The notes under the pieces are model-generated. The model saw nothing but the letters and a program-made list of their open reading frames with translations, was not told where the DNA came from and did not search any database. From assembly GCF_947242115.1 (NCBI RefSeq), contig NC_074715.1:48467586-48531585 (forward strand): 64,000 bases of DNA. Reading direction: 5' to 3'. Below are positions 55,501 to 64,000 of this stretch, one piece after another. Each line of letters begins with the position of its first letter. Position 1 is the stretch's first letter. Position numbers and translations under genes: made by a program. Source of the stretch: Biomphalaria glabrata (taxonomy: Eukaryota; Mollusca; Gastropoda; Planorbidae).

Positions 55501-58500
55501 GTTGCAGAAACCGTCGTCACAGATCTCGAACGACTCACATCTGAAGTCTGGGTTGGTGGTGCAGGCACGGGCACACATCTCATTACTGTTGACATTGGGG
55601 AGTCTCTTGTCTGCTTTTGTGGTAAAGACTTCGGCAGAGTTTAGAGTATAGTCCATGGTGTAAAACTCTAAACACAGAATATTTAGAAAATCATTTAAAG
55701 GTAGTTTACATGTATTTGTTTGTTGTGTACGTATTACAGAGATAAAAGAATATTTCTGAGGTAGGTTGGTCTCGCTATAACAATACATGGAACCAATTCA
55801 AGAAACTGAGCTGATGTTACGTCAGCTAAAGTTATGTCCCCTGATGCTATGTCAGCTGATATTATGTCAGCTAATGTTATGTCAGATGAGGTTATGTCAA
55901 CTGATGCAATGTCACCTGATGTTATCTCAACTGATGTTATGTCAACTGAGGTTATGTCAGCTGATGTTCTGTCACCTGATGTCATGTCAGCTGATGTTAT
56001 GTCACCTGATGTTATGTCAACTTAGGTTATGTCAGCCGATGTTATGTCACCTGGTTTCATGTCAGCTGATGTTATGTCACCTGATGTTATGTCAACTGAG
56101 GTTATGTCAACTGAGGTTATGTCACCTGATGTAATGTCACCTGATGTTATGTCACCTGATGTTATGTCAACTGAGGTAATGTCAGCTGATGTTATGTCAC
56201 CTGATGTTATGTCACCTGATGTCATGTCAGCTGATGTTATGTCACCTGATGTTATGTCAACTGAGGTTATGTCAACTGATGTTATGTCACCTGATGTTAT
56301 GAAGATAATGTGAGCTAAGGTAAAATTAGTGAAGATAATATGAGCTAAGGTAGATTAGTGAAGATAATGTGAGCTAATGTAAGGTAAGATGAAATAAAAA
56401 CAATTGAAAAGATTTTGAGTTGAGCTAAGTTTAGGCGAGTAAAAGTGTAAATAATGTTAAATGAAATGGAGTAAAATAAGTAAAAAAAAAAACAAGGGAT
56501 TGAGGAGGGAGGGAAGTGATTAGATTCAAAAGTAAAATCGAGTTTTGTTAACTTACTAGAATAAACGTTCGTGTATATCGATGAGTTTATAATCGCTGGC
56601 ATTGGTGGAATAATTTCATCCGGATGTAAGGATGTCAGCCGACAGAGTCCAGTAGTGAAACTGTAGTCAAAGGACTCACATGTGAACGTGTTCTCCTATA
56701 AATAGAACATACGTACAGGTGAAACACAAACACCAATCAACTCTTATGGAAGAGAAACCAATGACAGAGAAAATACATGAAGATAGAAGAGTTCACTTAA
56801 GTTCATTATGAATACCCAAAAATGTTTATAATCACAAAGCTAAGCTATATAAAAAATATATTTTTTATTGTTCAAATTATATTAGGATGGCAATGTCTTT
56901 TACTCCTAAAATTAAGTGCGGTGCTTCACATGAATACGTGAACCCAGTTGCGACCTGCATTTCTTGAAGACAAACCCTTTTTCTACCGCCGGTCTATTTA
57001 AGTTTTCTTCTGTATTTGAGTCACAAATGTTTGACCCACAGTCTTTGTGAGAGCTCTCCAAGTGTCTCTTTCCGAGGCCATCTGTGACTAGCTACGTACC
57101 TCTATGTAATTGAGGGCGAAATGGCGCCTTAGTTAATTTTTTTTTTTTGGGGGGGGGGCACCGCTGTTACGCCGTCCTCATTTAAGTTAGCCAAAGAAGA
57201 TCGCCTGGCATGCTGTCGTCTGCCCTGCGGGATACGTGTCGAATGGTAATTAGTGCTTCTATTGTACTAGTAAAGCTATTCAAGCATGGAATGGGTGGCT
57301 TGAATCAGCCAAGAAAACTAACAGCTTGGCAGCATTTAAGTCATTGATTAACTGTATTTTATAAGATAAGATTAAAAAAAAAGGATAATTATCGAAAGTT
57401 GCACTTGATTAAACAGAATTTTTTGTGTTTGTCTTTCAATGCGGAATTTAAATGTTTTAGTTGCGATTAAAAATGTTTGATTTTATTAACAAACTAAATC
57501 TAGATAAATTAAAAGAAAAGTTACCTGACTACATGAGAGAGCACAGTCTGTAATGCTGACCATTTCGTATGTTGTATTTATAACACTGTCCAGAAATTTG
57601 CTATTTGGAGTGACCACATAGTTTCTTAATAACGAGCCTGTAAGTATATTCATGTAAAACGAGAACTCAATTTATAAACGTTTCAATTAAGGTATAATCC
57701 ATAGCGCTAGCAGAGAGTAGGAAACAGCTAAATCTACTCATCGTCAGCACTTCTAATGCTTTCCATATTAAAATTAACACTTCTGATACTATCAATATAT
57801 TAGGCTAAGTTCACTGATACTATCAATATATTAGGCTAAGTTCATTGATACTATCAATATATTAGGCTAAGTTCACTGATACTATCAATATATTAGGCTA
57901 AGTTCACTGATACTATCAATATATTAGGCTAAGTTCACTGATACTATCAATATATTAGGCTAAGTTAATTGATACTATCAATATATTAGGCTAAGTTCAC
58001 TGATACTATCAATATATTAGGCTAAGTGCATTGATACTATCAATATATTAGGCTAAGTTCACTGATACTATCAATATATTAGGCTAAGTTCACTGATACT
58101 ATAAATATATTAGGCTAAGTTCACTGATATTATCAATATATTAGGCTAGGTTCAAATCAACACTTCTACTAATCTCAAAATTAAAAATCAAACAATATAG
58201 CCTGAATTTCTGTACAAAGAAATCATCAATCTCTAATTTTCTGTAAAATGAAATCATCAATCTCTAATTTTCTGTAAAATGAAATCATCAATCTCTAATT
58301 TTCTGTAAAATGAAATCATCAATCTCTAATTTTCTGTAAAATGAAATCATCAATCTCTAATTTTCTGTACAATGAGATCATCAATCTCTAATTTTCTGTA
58401 AAATGAAATCATCAATCTCTAATTTTCTGTAAAATGAAATCATCAATCTCTAATTTTCTATACAATAAAATCATCAATCTCTAATTTTCTGTAAAATGAA

Positions 58501-61500
58501 ATCATCAATCTCTAATTTTCTTAAAATGAAATCATCAATCTCTAATTTTCTGTACAATGAAATCATCAATCTCTAATTTTCTGTAAAATGAAATCATCAA
58601 TCTCTAATTTTCTGTACAATGAAATCATAAATCTCTAATTTTCTGTACAATGAGATCATCAATCTCTAATTTTCTGTACAATGAAATCATCAATCTCTAA
58701 TTTTCTGTAAAATGAAATCATCAATCTCTAATTTTCTGTAAAATGAAATCATCAATCTCTAATTTTCTGTACAATGAAATCATCAATCTCTAATTTTCTG
58801 TAAAATGAAATCATCAATCTCTAATTTTCTGTACAATGAAATCATCAATCTCTAATTTTCTGTAAAATGAAATCATCAATCTCTAATTTTCTGTAAAATG
58901 AAATCATCAATCTCTAATTTTCTGTACAATAAAATCATCAATCTCTAATTTTCTGTAAAATGAAATCATCAATCTCTAATTTTCTTTAAAATGAAATCAT
59001 CAATCTCTAATTTTAAGTACAATTAAATCATCAATCTCTAATTTTATGTACAATGAAATCATCAATCTCTAATTTTATGTACAATGAAATCATCAATCTC
59101 TAATTTTATGTACAATGAAATCATCAATCTCTAATTTTATGTACAATGAAATCATCAATCTCTAATTTTATGTACAATGAAATCATCAATCTCTAATATT
59201 CTGTACAATGAATTCATTACCCTCTAAATATCTCTATTGAAATCCTCACTTCTAATGCTCTCAGTACAGAACTCATCCTTTCTAATTAGGTCTATATTGA
59301 AATGTTTCCTAATTAAACATTTAAAACTAAAAACCTATGTTTGGCTTCAATCCAATGCCAACACACAACATTTGTCCATTTATTAAACATGTTATTACCT
59401 GAAGTATCACTCGGATCATTGGGAATTTCCAGATCGTCTCTGATATCAGTAGCTATATAGGTCTTGTTTGTATTCTGAAATAAATTCACCAACAAAGAAC
59501 TTTCTTCTTTTAAAGCGTCACTTTTGGGTACAGGACTTTTCTACTTGACTAAAGCATTGCTTCGGAGCATACAATATAAGCTAATGGATAAGTTTATTAT
59601 AGCTATAACTTGATAACTTACATCTGGTAGTGTGATGGTAATCTGAAACAAATTGTCGTAGACGTAGTCTGTTAGTTTGCTGTATATCATGGCCACATCT
59701 AAGGTCGCAAGTGATCCATCTTCTGTTCCTAGAGTTTGATAGTTAGACTTTTAATAAACAAGACTTGAAAGTGAGTCTATTGTTCTAATTTGTTGTTGTT
59801 TTTTTAACAAAAATGTATTTTGTTTTAGTATTTTTTAAATAATTTTTTTTTTCTCTAGGTAGGTGTTTTTAATGAGTTACAGGATTAATACAGCGATTAA
59901 ACCTGCTAACTACTCGAAAATAAATACGCAAGCTAAAACTTTATGGCCACATGGCAAGGTCATCAGGGCTCGAAAAGACCTTCCTTCAGGAAACGGTACC
60001 AGAAAAAAAAAAGAAGATCTGTAGTTCAATACTAAGGACAGTAACTCTGTAGTTCAATACTAAGGACAGTAACTCTGTAGTTCAATACTAAGGACAGTAA
60101 CTCTGTAGTTCAATACTAAGGACAGTAACTCTGTAGTTCAATACTAAGGACAATAACTCTGTAGTTCCAAACTAAGGACTACAAATTAATAAATAAATGA
60201 CATTCTGTTCAACTGCCTTTTCACGCTGCTTTATAAGTGTTTTTCTTACAGGGTGGCGCTGGCGGATTTTTTAAAGGAAAAAATAAGAAAATGGGGGCGG
60301 TAGGCCAAAAGGTTGAAGACTACTGTATACGCTCTGATGTTTTATATTTAGTTGCTTTCAACGCCAGTAGATAGAACCTACAAACTAATAAAGTTAGTGG
60401 ATAATAGTTTTCTGTTCATTGGTGGCTTACTTGTATAATGTGTACACGGGTTGTTCTCCGGTGTAGCCGTGGGGTCGCCTTCACTTTCGCTGTGTTTTTG
60501 TCCAAGCAGGCAGCTGCCGCCGCAGTAGTCGAAGCTATTGCAGATGAAGCTGTTGGTAGAGACACAAGCTGCAGCGCAGTCTTCCTCATCGTCCACTTGG
60601 ATGTAGTTCGCTGAACTGTTCAGGCCCACTTGCAGTGTAGGCGTGAACAAGTCTGCAAGGGGGAAACGGACATGTGATAGCTGTCAAAATGCAGGGGGCC
60701 CCTAATAGGGTCAAGCCCCCCGGGGCCCCCGAAATCCTTAGCTCATGCCGTTTTTTTTAAAAATAGATTCAAATGATATGAGGGAAGTTGTGATTTAAAC
60801 ATTCGAAATTTAAATTTTAACATAAAATATTTAAAAAAGAAAATGTTTACTGTACCTGTTGACCACTAAGACTTGAATTAATTATTATCTTACCGATAGG
60901 AGGAACATTTCCAAGGGAAGTAACAAACAGATATACATCATTGTTATCGTCATAAGTCAGTCTTAGTTGCTGAAACTGCATGGGAGATAACTGTGTCCAT
61001 GAAGCCATGAGCTGCGCGGCAGAGTTGATGAAACTGTTGTAGGCTTGGTCCAAATAAGGATGATAAGGTTCTGGAAGCAGAGATTGAAATATAGAAGACA
61101 CTTTCAGTATTATCAATTCTAATTATTTCAATTTATTTGGTAAATTAACTGAAATTATTAATTTCGTTACAGTAAATCAGAAAAATATTTATTAACAACC
61201 GCTATTTAATTAACTATTTCGTTAATTTTTTTTATTGATATACACGTTCGCTATTTTCAATGGCGTCTTGGTGTTTGAAAAATTGAGTTGTATCAAAACA
61301 TTAAAACTAAAGTGGAAATATAGCACGCTAATACTAACGTCCTTTAAAAATAACCAGAAAATCATTTTTTTGGTCATTGTCGTAACAAGCTGAAGTGTCA
61401 AAATAGTTGACTGAATGACCCTGGTCATTGAAATCGTAGAAGTTGACAGCAAAGTAAAATCCAGTCTGGAGAAGAAAAAAGAATGCAATAATTTATTTGT

Positions 61501-63232
61501 TCTCGTTTCTGTCACTATTTCATAGAAATACACTTTTAAACAATCAAAATGTAAAAAAAAAAAAACCTTTTCTTAGTGAAATAATTTCACATTTATGGGC
61601 ATAAATATACATATATATATATTTATATAATCAATACTGTGAGCATTACTTTCCTTTTTTTTATATCAAACAATTCTCATTAAGAGTTCTAGAATGTAAC
61701 TCGTTAATAGCTGTAATAGAAAATAGCTTATAGAAGAGACCTCAATCGAAAGTTGCAGTAGAATGAAATGTTTTGAATATAAATGAATTTCATGCAATTT
61801 GTGTTTATGTTTAAAACACGCACCGAAAGTTGTGCGTGAATTACTCTAAACTTGATCACAATGGAGAGATTTTTCAACTCTGGGGTAATTTACGGTAAAA
61901 GCGCCTAATAATGTGTTCGTTAATTAATTATGTAACTAATTATGCATAGATCTCTGAGAGAGTCAATCTCACCGTCGTGTCTTCCACCTCAAGCATGACT
62001 GGTTTACTGTGTGTTATATCTGTACCATCAGGGGAGACATAGTCCCATTCGCTCTGTTTACAAAGAAAAAAAATTCAGTACAAAATTGTAAAAACTCGTC
62101 TTACAATGGAAGAGAAGAGAAGCACACAATATTACTATTATAATTATTACTTCTCTAGATCTATATAATCTAAAGGCTCTACCTTTCTAGTCAGTAAATA
62201 AATAACAAAAATTCTGACGGTTAATATATAACAGAAATTCCTGAGATACTATTTTATTATCAGTAGCTTTCATTCACTTTCTCTTCCACCAAATCTGAAA
62301 CTCGTTTCGTGACAATCGACATGCTGAGACTATCCTCTTAAAATACACAGCAGAAACTAAAAAATGTTGAACTGAACACTTTGCACCTTCTGAGCATTTA
62401 GGCGGAGGGAGCACTTAGCTTATTTTTTTTTTAGAGGGATTAATTCATGTGGTGGCCAACTAGTTAATTAGTCCAATAGTTCGTGGAACACTTATTGAGG
62501 CCTCGCTTAACACTTATTGAGGCCTCACGGAACACTTATTGAGGCCTCGCGGAACACTTATTGAGGCCTCGCGGAACACTTATTGAGGCCTCGCGGAGCA
62601 CTTATTGAGGCCTCGCGGAGCACTTGTTGAGGCCTCGCGGAACACTTATTGAGGCCTCGCGGAACACTGGGGTGCCGCGGAACACAGTTTGGGAAATACT
62701 GAAGTACATCAAAGAAATTATATACGCCTCCTTCTGTCTCGGAAGACAATGGATGCGCCTTGATGAGTCACTCGCTTTTGGTTTCATCTTGAGATGAATC
62801 TAGAGGGACTTATCAAGCCTATTCTGGAGCGGCAGAATTTGCCACAGTTCTTGGATATTTATGCATGTGTCCTAAAACGAAATTGGGGAGTGTGTATTAA
62901 GGTCTCTTTGTCCCCGTGCAAGGAACAGCCAGTTCTTCATCTTTTATTCCTTGTCCCCTATCGCGACATTCTGCGAGAATGTCGACTATTCTCTCATCGT
63001 GCTTGTTGCAATACAAAATGGCGGATGTCGTAATGCTCTCTGATTCGCCCAAATGGTCTCTAGACATTTCGTAAAGATTTAGAAACAGACAAAAGTCATT
63101 TCGTATTTCAAAGACACTTACAGTCTGGAAATAATATTTGAAAATGCTGCTCTGGGATGTCTGTAAGGCGGGAACACTGAAGTCACCTCGGCTTGATTCA
63201 AATATGTCACATAAAATTCCTCGGACTGTTTT
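46389..63232 (-). CDS. Gene A: type I membrane protein with LolA-like end and four PAN/apple domains (15 visible exons, 5' part outside window)
   Basis: Exons in transcript order: 63122-63232, 61973-62053, 61339-61465, 60894-61070, 60431-60652, 59622-59728, 59399-59474, 57525-57637, 56557-56695, 55428-55667, 53113-53379, 51752-51796, 49760-49828, 48773-48820, 46389-46528. They sum to 1962 nt: 653 codons and a TAA stop, with phases kept throughout. The visible part opens in the VRGI exon of a LolA-like module. It then has two linker exons, a helical domain, PAN 1, two further linker exons, PAN 2-4, a Ser/Thr/Pro-rich stalk, one hydrophobic helix and about 22 cytoplasmic residues. It is a paralogue of gene B, which lies 15.4 kb downstream on the same strand: the first seven exons match B exons 9-16 in content and phase. 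The role is probably cell-surface recognition; the ligand is unknown. Confidence 0.85.
46576..47300. repeat. 24-bp minisatellite in gene A intron 14, about 28 copies
   Basis: The unit is gttcatatttaagctaatgg plus ttat. It is stop-free in a plus frame (FKLMVMFI) and a minus frame (NMNITISL), so it makes 198-199-codon false ORFs on both strands. Confidence 0.95.
47301..48529. other. Gene A intron 14, remainder
   Basis: A short direct repeat gcgattttcaaaaacgg at 47368-47413 and purine runs near 47885 and 48195. No element recognised. Confidence 0.4.
48530..48565 (+). mobile_element. LINE tail scrap of the WNGLPES family
   Basis: It has ttgaagtaacgtctgtatta, matching the extreme 3' tail of the family (inverted at 28370-28410). 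Too short for more. Confidence 0.3.
48568..48705 (+). repeat. Interspersed repeat family C, shortened
   Basis: It has atagcttttatatagcgcta, then cagctcagtaaacacaactc and agccaagttcaagcg. The middle third found at 52524 is missing. Confidence 0.6.
48773..48820 (-). CDS. Gene A exon 14: juxtamembrane stalk
   Basis: Acceptor cctacag, donor gtaag; phase 1 to 1. It encodes ANGKDCPSKMKGSNNTS across the joins, with one cysteine and an NNTS sequon. Confidence 0.78.
49165..49319 (+). repeat. tRNA-derived SINE, family A, diverged
   Basis: It has ggatggctgcctggtcatcg and an altered B box region (gggtacgtaccctgcc). A 49-bp unit at its 3' end (from 49303) is repeated in tandem to 49400. Confidence 0.65.
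49515..49735 (-). repeat. tRNA-like SINE, family B
   Basis: The minus strand carries ggtcccgggttcgga (B box), then gggcgcctcgactccaccca and a pyrimidine/purine body as at 53484. Confidence 0.65.
49760..49828 (-). CDS. Gene A exon 13: Ser/Thr/Pro-rich stalk
   Basis: Acceptor ggtttag, donor gtaagt; phase 1 to 1. It encodes ARPYTSTTALPANPAQPFSA then NQD. Low complexity and rich in Ala, Pro, Thr, as expected of an O-glycosylated stalk. Confidence 0.75.
50086..50286. mobile_element. hAT MITE (201 bp), sister of 29070
   Basis: Ends caggggttctcaacctg and aggttgagaaccgctg, with the target duplication ttctaaga at 50078-50085 and 50287-50294. Inverted relative to 29070-29266. A GT run lies inside (50200-50220). 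Confidence 0.93.
50482..51404. mobile_element. Element D, copy 2 (923 bp)
   Basis: It shares the start tatttttagcgg, aagacgctattagttttgtg-like text, agatctcgtaaactagaa and the end gggggccgattttgagtttg with 14619-17823. It lacks the 150-bp satellite. A short minus-strand LINE-like piece (DREEWRKKLTVLVSGPAD) lies near 51195-51270. Confidence 0.55.
51752..51796 (-). CDS. Gene A exon 12: short linker
   Basis: Acceptor atttcag, donor gtaatt; phase 1 to 1, 45 nt. It encodes HVNPLPIINPLNPAT. Only the phase fit and splice signals support so short an exon. Confidence 0.65.
51797..52273. other. Gene A intron 11, right part of the gap
   Basis: AT-rich with a C run at 52098-52115. No element recognised. 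Confidence 0.35.
52274..52498. repeat. 22-bp minisatellite (gagaaccccagagtgctgtttg)
   Basis: About ten units, several shortened. Confidence 0.85.
52524..52738 (+). repeat. Interspersed repeat family C, fullest copy
   Basis: It has tatatagcgctactttcatg, cttatagcatgctcggagcg, a G run, ctgcctttaggctcagtaaa and cgagtcgggtgtcgaacctc. The last part looks like a B box (ggtgtcgaacctc). Confidence 0.7.
53113..53379 (-). CDS. Gene A exon 11: PAN/apple domain 4
   Basis: Acceptor cattcgcag, donor gtacgt; phase 1 to 1, the longest exon (267 nt). It contains RNHLYDYVERDYKTLNSFGD, then ECANLCSVGELLPSCASFVT and CGIDRGSIECTVTTADP, ending EHCNLYT. The cysteine spacing is that of the other PAN domains but the core FxCxxF is changed to SCASF. 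Confidence 0.88.
53484..53722 (-). repeat. tRNA-like SINE, family B, best copy
   Basis: The minus strand has gcttccggacctggggtccc and gggttcgaat (B box), then gggcgcctctgagtccaccc. It ends near gtagatcacaaggtctgaaa. Confidence 0.7.
53723..55427. other. Gene A intron 10, no recognised element
   Basis: About 1.7 kb of mixed sequence with T and C runs near 54410 and 55105. The GC-richer part 54640-55030 has the look of an inserted repeat, but I found no paired ends or partner copy. The plus frames here are not supported by splice signals. Confidence 0.35.
55428..55667 (-). CDS. Gene A exon 10: PAN/apple domain 3
   Basis: Acceptor gtgtttag, donor gtgagt; phase 1 to 1. It encodes FYTMDYTLNSAEVFTTKADK, MCARACTTNPDFRCESFEIC and DDGFCNLRKTHMIQAKPSDL, ending NATSCTHYS. 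All PAN cysteines are present. Confidence 0.93.
55803..56310. repeat. 15-bp minisatellite in gene A intron 9
   Basis: The unit is gttatgtcacctgat, with variants agctgat and aactgag; more than 30 copies. Open on several frames (SADVMSPDVM, QLMLCQL), which are artefacts. Confidence 0.95.
56557..56695 (-). CDS. Gene A exon 9: second half of PAN domain 2
   Basis: Acceptor tttatag, donor gtaagt; phase 0 to 1. It encodes ENTFTCESFDYSFTTGLCRL then TSLHPDEIIPPMPAIINSSI and YTNVYS, with an NSS sequon. Confidence 0.9.
57235..57375 (+). mobile_element. LINE tail of the WNGLPES family, plus orientation
   Basis: The plus frame reads TSKAIQAWNGWLESAKKTNS then LAAFKSLIN, the same module as 41595-41740. 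Confidence 0.55.
57525..57637 (-). CDS. Gene A exon 8: first half of PAN domain 2
   Basis: Acceptor cttacag, donor gtaact; phase 1 to 0. It encodes SLLRNYVVTPNSKFLDSVIN then TTYEMVSITDCALSCSQ. The CxxxC pair is completed by FTCESF in exon 9. The phase-0 split after CSQ differs from the split in gene B. Confidence 0.9.
57775..58150. repeat. 31-bp minisatellite, about 11 copies
   Basis: The unit is actgatactatcaatatatt plus aggctaagttc, very uniform. Confidence 0.95.
58208..59210. repeat. 32-bp minisatellite, about 31 copies
   Basis: The unit is tctgtaaaatgaaatcatca plus atctctaatttt, with two main variants (gtaaaat and gtacaat) mixed along the array and a tatgtacaat variant at the 59000-59200 end. 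Continuous, without spacers. Confidence 0.95.
59399..59474 (-). CDS. Gene A exon 7: linker
   Basis: Acceptor ttatttcag, donor gtaata; phase 0 to 1. It encodes NTNKTYIATDIRDDLEIPND then PSDTS. Same place and phase as gene B exon 16. Confidence 0.85.
59622..59728 (-). CDS. Gene A exon 6: linker after PAN 1
   Basis: Acceptor actctag, donor gtaagt; phase 1 to 0. It encodes TEDGSLATLDVAMIYSKLTD then YVYDNLFQITITLPD. Same place and phase as gene B exon 15. Confidence 0.87.
60030..60178. repeat. 28-bp minisatellite, five copies
   Basis: The unit is ctctgtagttcaatactaag plus gacagtaa, almost identical copies. Confidence 0.93.
60431..60652 (-). CDS. Gene A exon 5: PAN/apple domain 1 in a single exon
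   Basis: Acceptor ccttgcag, donor gtaagc; phase 1 to 1. It encodes DLFTPTLQVGLNSSANYIQV, CAAACVSTNSFICNSFDYC and GGSCLLGQKHSESEGD, ending NPCTHYT. It equals gene B exons 13 plus 14 without the intron. Confidence 0.93.
60894..61070 (-). CDS. Gene A exon 4: linker domain
   Basis: Acceptor cttccag, donor gtaaga; phase 1 to 1. It encodes PYHPYLDQAYNSFINSAAQL then SPMQFQQLRLTYDDNNDVYL, ending GNVPPI. Paralogous to gene B exon 12. Confidence 0.92.
61339..61465 (-). CDS. Gene A exon 3: tail of the LolA-like module
   Basis: Acceptor ttctccag, donor gttagt; phase 0 to 1. It encodes TGFYFAVNFYDFNDQGHSVN then YFDTSACYDN and DFLVIFKG. Paralogous to gene B exon 11. Confidence 0.9.
61466..61972. other. 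Gene A intron 2, no recognised element
   Basis: AT-rich with a short TA run at 61600. Nothing else seen. Confidence 0.4.
61973..62053 (-). CDS. Gene A exon 2: LolA-like module
   Basis: Acceptor tgtaaacag, donor gtgaga; phase 0 to 0, 27 codons: SEWDYVSPDGTDITHSKPVM then LEVEDTT. Paralogous to gene B exon 10. Confidence 0.88.
62485..62670. repeat. 22-bp GC-richer minisatellite (cttattgaggcctcgcggaaca)
   Basis: About eight copies in gene A intron 1. It stands out by its CG content (cctcgcgga) against an AT-rich background. Confidence 0.93.
62671..63121. other. Gene A intron 1, 5' part
   Basis: Mixed sequence after the minisatellite. Chance frames on both strands, no splice-supported exon and no shared repeat. 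Confidence 0.35.
63122..63232 (-). CDS. Gene A exon 1 (first in window): VRGI exon of a LolA-like module
   Basis: Acceptor attttccag, donor gtaagt; phase 0 to 0. It encodes KTVRGILCDIFESSRGDFSV then PALQTSQSSIFKYYFQT. VRGIxCD matches gene B exon 9. The phase-0 acceptor shows that coding exons continue to the right of the window. Confidence 0.9.
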
Positions 63233-64000
63233 CTGGAAAATAAAATTTAATACTTCAATGATGTGTAAGTTGAAATATAAAAATTTGTAATACACATTTA
63301 ATAATTATTTTTTTAAGAAATGTATTTTTAAAACAGTAACTTTTTAAACTGGGTCAATTTTTTTTCGTAAGAAATGAATATAAATAAAAGTCTCTTCAGA
63401 ACAGAAGATTACAAAGGATCGTATTGGTTTCAAAATCAACTACCGCAAGAAAATAAACAAAGAAACAAACTTCGAATGGATGGTTTTGAGGTCATACGAT
63501 GAGAACGATTGAGATTGGCATCGTATTGGTTTCAAAATCAACCACCGCTGTAATCAGCTATCGGAATGGTTTAGATCGGCACACTCTGAACCTCCAAGAA
63601 AACATTTAACATAGTGCTGTAACTCAGCCAGCAGCGAGCCCGACGAACCTCAACGAAAGGGATATATCAAAACTACAGTTTAATAATAGAACAATAGTAA
63701 TGCGATAACAAATATACCACTAGAGGAACCAATAATAGCAGCACTTATTTTTGGTTTATACCCTAGATTTAATTATCGGCCATCTTCGACTTCCTCTTAG
63801 CGTGTCTCTGTCCTGTGTCTCATGGTGCACAGTCTCGCACCTAATGACAGTGCGCAATGTAGAGTCATAACAATATATATTTTATTTGGTCTTGACAAAA
63901 ATTGTTTAGTATAAGGATCGAACCTAGGACTTGTGTGTCATTAGCGAGTCGCTCAACAACAAGTCATTTAAATATGTGCAGCATTTTATTTTGAAACAAG
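63233..64000. other. Upstream intron of gene A
   Basis: No exon seen. A 25-bp text (atcgtattggtttcaaaatc) occurs twice at 63419 and 63520. At 63905-63965 the minus strand has a tRNA-like head with a B box (aggttcgatcc), possibly a SINE start. Confidence 0.35.

Noticed and set aside
55787-56313. Plus and minus frames of up to 115 codons
   Set aside because: 15-bp repeat array with no stop codons, lying inside gene A intron 9.
58208-59210. CRISPR-like regular array
   Set aside because: Units follow each other with no spacers and the genome is an animal; it is a plain minisatellite.
63905-63965. tRNA gene on the minus strand
   Set aside because: A B-box-like aggttcgatcc is present but no acceptor stem or full cloverleaf can be folded by eye; more likely a SINE head.

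Overview
The window reads as nuclear DNA of an animal, most likely a gastropod mollusc of the freshwater-snail kind. The evidence is AT-rich non-coding sequence, short coding exons with GT..AG junctions in long introns, several tRNA-like SINE families, many hAT transposons and a very high load of minisatellites. The species is inferred from the style of the sequence and is not proven.

All convincing host coding sequence is on the minus strand and belongs to two neighbouring, related genes. I assembled both exon by exon from splice signals, and reading phase carries through every junction. Gene A (right, 63232 down to 46389, 15 visible exons, 653 codons plus stop; 5' part outside the window) encodes the end of a LolA-like module, a conserved linker, four PAN/apple domains, a Ser/Thr/Pro-rich stalk, one membrane helix and a short cytoplasmic tail. 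Gene B (left, 31003 down to 11, 19 visible exons, 790 codons; 3' part outside the window) starts with a signal peptide. It continues through two LolA-like modules, the same linker as in A, one PAN domain split by an intron, and most of a third LolA-like module. Exon order and phases in A from its first visible exon match those in B from exon 9, so the two are tandem paralogues. They look like secreted or cell-surface proteins with possible lipid-binding (LolA-like) and protein- or glycan-binding (PAN) parts. No ligand can be read from the sequence.

Layout from left to right: 1-31003 is gene B, whose introns hold three hAT elements with clean 8-bp target duplications (6853-9059, 10984-13841, 19982-22259). 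They also hold a 3.2-kb non-coding element with a 150-bp satellite (14619-17823), an LTR fossil (29411-30308), a hAT MITE, SINEs and LINE tails. 31004-46388 lies between the genes and holds a solo LTR (32245-34395), an LTR remnant, a Dong/R4-like LINE fragment between TAA microsatellites, a nested hAT-like element and a 2.3-kb minisatellite. 46389-63232 is gene A, whose introns carry long arrays of 15-, 22-, 24-, 28-, 31- and 32-bp repeats. From 63233 to 64000 I see only intron-like sequence.

I see no plus-strand host gene, no tRNA or rRNA gene and no CRISPR array. The best candidate for something little described is the tandem LolA-like/PAN receptor pair itself.
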